Below the pieces are notes generated by a model that saw nothing but the letters and a program-made list of their open reading frames with translations, did no database searches and was not told the origin of the DNA. Position numbers and translations under genes: made by a program. Shown here piece after piece: positions 62,209 to 64,000 of a stretch of DNA of 64,000 nucleotides. The DNA lies in the NCBI GenBank assembly GCA_008921705.1, contig VFFE01007570.1, positions 681,915 to 745,914 on the forward strand, written 5' to 3'. Source of the DNA: Burhinus oedicnemus. Lineage: Eukaryota; Chordata; Aves; Charadriiformes; Burhinidae. Every line of letters starts with the position of its first letter. The first letter of the stretch is position 1.

Positions 62209-64000
62209 ATCAATACATCCAGGAGAACTGAGGCCACATCTCATATAAATTAATAGAAGAGTGTTGGGAGTGGCTTCAGTAACCACGGGTGCAAATGAAT
62301 CCCAAGAGCAAAGATGACTAGGACATGGGTAGGCTGCACGGTGGAAGAGGTTTTTATCAAGGTCCAAAACCATGATTGAGGAGTACAACCTGACAATTTA
62401 ATTTTGAGAGGGAATTAACTAGGGCACTTTTACTATAATGAAGAAGACAGATTACTGGGACTTCAGAGAACTGAAGTCTCAACCACCTGACATATCATGA
62501 TAATTGTAAGACTAAGTAAGCAAGCGTAGGAAAAAAAGAAAGTTAGAAAAGAAGGAGTTCTGAAGCTCTGCATTTTAATTCATATCTTCCCACTCTGGAG
62601 ACTGACAAAAAAATACGTTATTAGAAATAAATAAAAGCAGGGCATAAAATGGCTTCCCAGAATAAACTGCATTTTATAGAAGTGAAGTAAAATGCCTTCT
62701 CTACTCTGTAAAAATCCCTGCAAACTAGAAATGCACAGAATGAAATGGGTTTTGAGATATTCTAGGTGAAAGCAGGAAGTCGCTACCACATCTGTAATTG
62801 CCAAGGGACCTATTCTTCATAAAAATTTATATACTCAGGATGCCCATGTCATCACAGCCTGTTACAAGCAAGTATTTTGCTCTTCTGCAAAACACCTGCA
62901 TAAATACACAACATAAGTGGCTGTATTAAAGTACTTATCTCTGAATATGGAGAGGGCTTCTTTTTGGATATGTAAATATTCCCTTAAAAGGAAATACAAT
63001 AGCAGAGTGACAAAATATTTCCATTACGGCTCAAATTAAAAAAATACAGCAGTACCTTAAAAGTAATTTTCTTTGTTTCTAACTTTATAGACCATCCTTC
63101 TGGAAAGGACTCGAAGGAGAAATATGTTGGAACTCAATTACCTGTGCTAGTGAACCACCTACAGATATTTAAAAATAGCTACCTCTCACAGATACCCAGT
63201 GTGAACCAAGTTCTTTTTTACGTGTGCCTCTCATGTCTCATTAACATAATAAAATGCAGCATGTACCTTTTCACACTGCTGGAAGAAGCTCAAAATGGTC
63301 AATAAAACACTAAATATAACTCAGTGACCAGTGAAATTTTCTGTGATCACTTAAATCGTTTTCTTTGCTTTACCTTTGCTGAGCAATCAAATGAAGGTCA
63401 AGCAGCTACACCTCAGTCAGATACAGCTGATGCATCTAGGTGAAGCACCAAAAGATAAACTCTGAAAGTTTGGTGTATTCTGAAAGTGCCACAGGTCTTC
63501 AAAATGGAATCAAAAGCCTTGGGCATTGGTAAAGATTGTTTCCACTTGGCCTCAAACTCCTGTGGAAACCAAATGGTAAAAAGACAGATGAGAAGTCTTC
63601 TCCAAATGTCTCAAACATCTGTAAAGCCAACAATTTCCTTGGCCTGACTGGCAGATGAAGGCAGGAGTCAGCAGGTAGATATCATTACAAGTCAGTATCT
63701 CAAATAACTTTTTCCTCTGGTGTTCCAGTTCTCATGCTTGTCCGATATGGGAGAGAAACTATTACCTATTTTTCAAACAAAAGAGAAGAGGAAAAAATAG
63801 AGGGAAAAGCACTATGAAAAAAGAAGGAAAATTCTTATTCAGAGAATTCCTCTCTACTCCATTTTAGCAATTTCGTGATAGGTGTGTACAGCTATCATGA
63901 AACATTTAACAACATCTCAGTTTGTTGTTGAATGACCCTTAATTTTAAACCTCCATTAATGCTCTTCCTGGTCCAATTTTTTATTACTTTCTTTTTTATA
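62209..64000. other. Non-coding sequence, no feature recognised
   Basis: AT-rich DNA up to the end of the window. No repeat, RNA gene or exon is recognised. Confidence 0.45.

Noticed and set aside
1..64000. CRISPR arrays, operons, prophage or other prokaryotic systems
   Set aside because: No regularly spaced direct repeats, no ribosome-binding-site-led gene strings. Repeat content is plainly that of a bird nuclear genome.

Overview
This window is a gene-poor, AT-rich stretch of vertebrate nuclear DNA, almost certainly from a bird. The evidence is three CR1 LINE copies of avian type (27.7-28.1 kb, 37.4-37.9 kb, 62.1-62.2 kb) plus an older one (53.7-54.1 kb), and three long terminal repeats of kinds I recognise from bird genomes (2.5-3.0, 30.3-30.9 and 41.2-41.9 kb). 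There are no Alu, B1 or L1 elements. I found no intact host protein-coding exon and no convincing tRNA, rRNA, snRNA or CRISPR. The many open stretches of 60-180 codons are chance or repeat-derived. The window is therefore intergenic or inside a very large intron. One 20-N assembly gap lies at 24647-24666, directly after a run of 31 T.

Layout. 0-8.5 kb: non-coding sequence with a truncated minus-strand LTR that abuts a stub of CR1 tail, and a motif-dense candidate enhancer near 5.1-5.4 kb. 8.5-19 kb: non-coding sequence with TA/CA microsatellites, including a perfect 28-bp palindrome. 19-24.6 kb: a CpG-enriched patch at 19.1-19.4 kb, a candidate conserved regulatory block at 21.5-22.3 kb, and a compact CpG-rich, promoter-like patch at 24.2-24.56 kb with YY1- and ETS-type motifs, just before the gap. 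26-31 kb: a mosaic of an ancient amniote repeat, a CR1 fragment, purine-rich minus-strand sequence that may be a decayed MKI67-like retrocopy, and a minus-strand LTR followed by a recognisable decayed tRNA-Lys primer-binding site. 31-43 kb: unique sequence, a CR1 3' region and a plus-strand LTR. 43.1-44.9 kb (possibly to 46.4 kb): a heavily mutated minus-strand LINE whose reverse transcriptase is clearly not CR1. 46-64 kb: mostly unique sequence, with a candidate homeodomain-site-rich element at 48.3-48.9 kb, an old CR1, a tRNA-like SINE fragment and a young CR1 tail.

The best lead for something unusual is the 43.1-44.9 kb LINE. Reverse-transcriptase and C-terminal blocks lie in the right order and spacing, but they resemble jockey-superfamily elements of the type that reads 'LLKxGKDP...RPISL...IExGFE...AAYDT', not the CR1 lineage that dominates birds. 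The CpG-rich patch beside the gap and the LTR with a primer-binding site are next. No operon-like or cooperative gene system is present. All identifications rest on reading the sequence and remembered family features; no database search was run.
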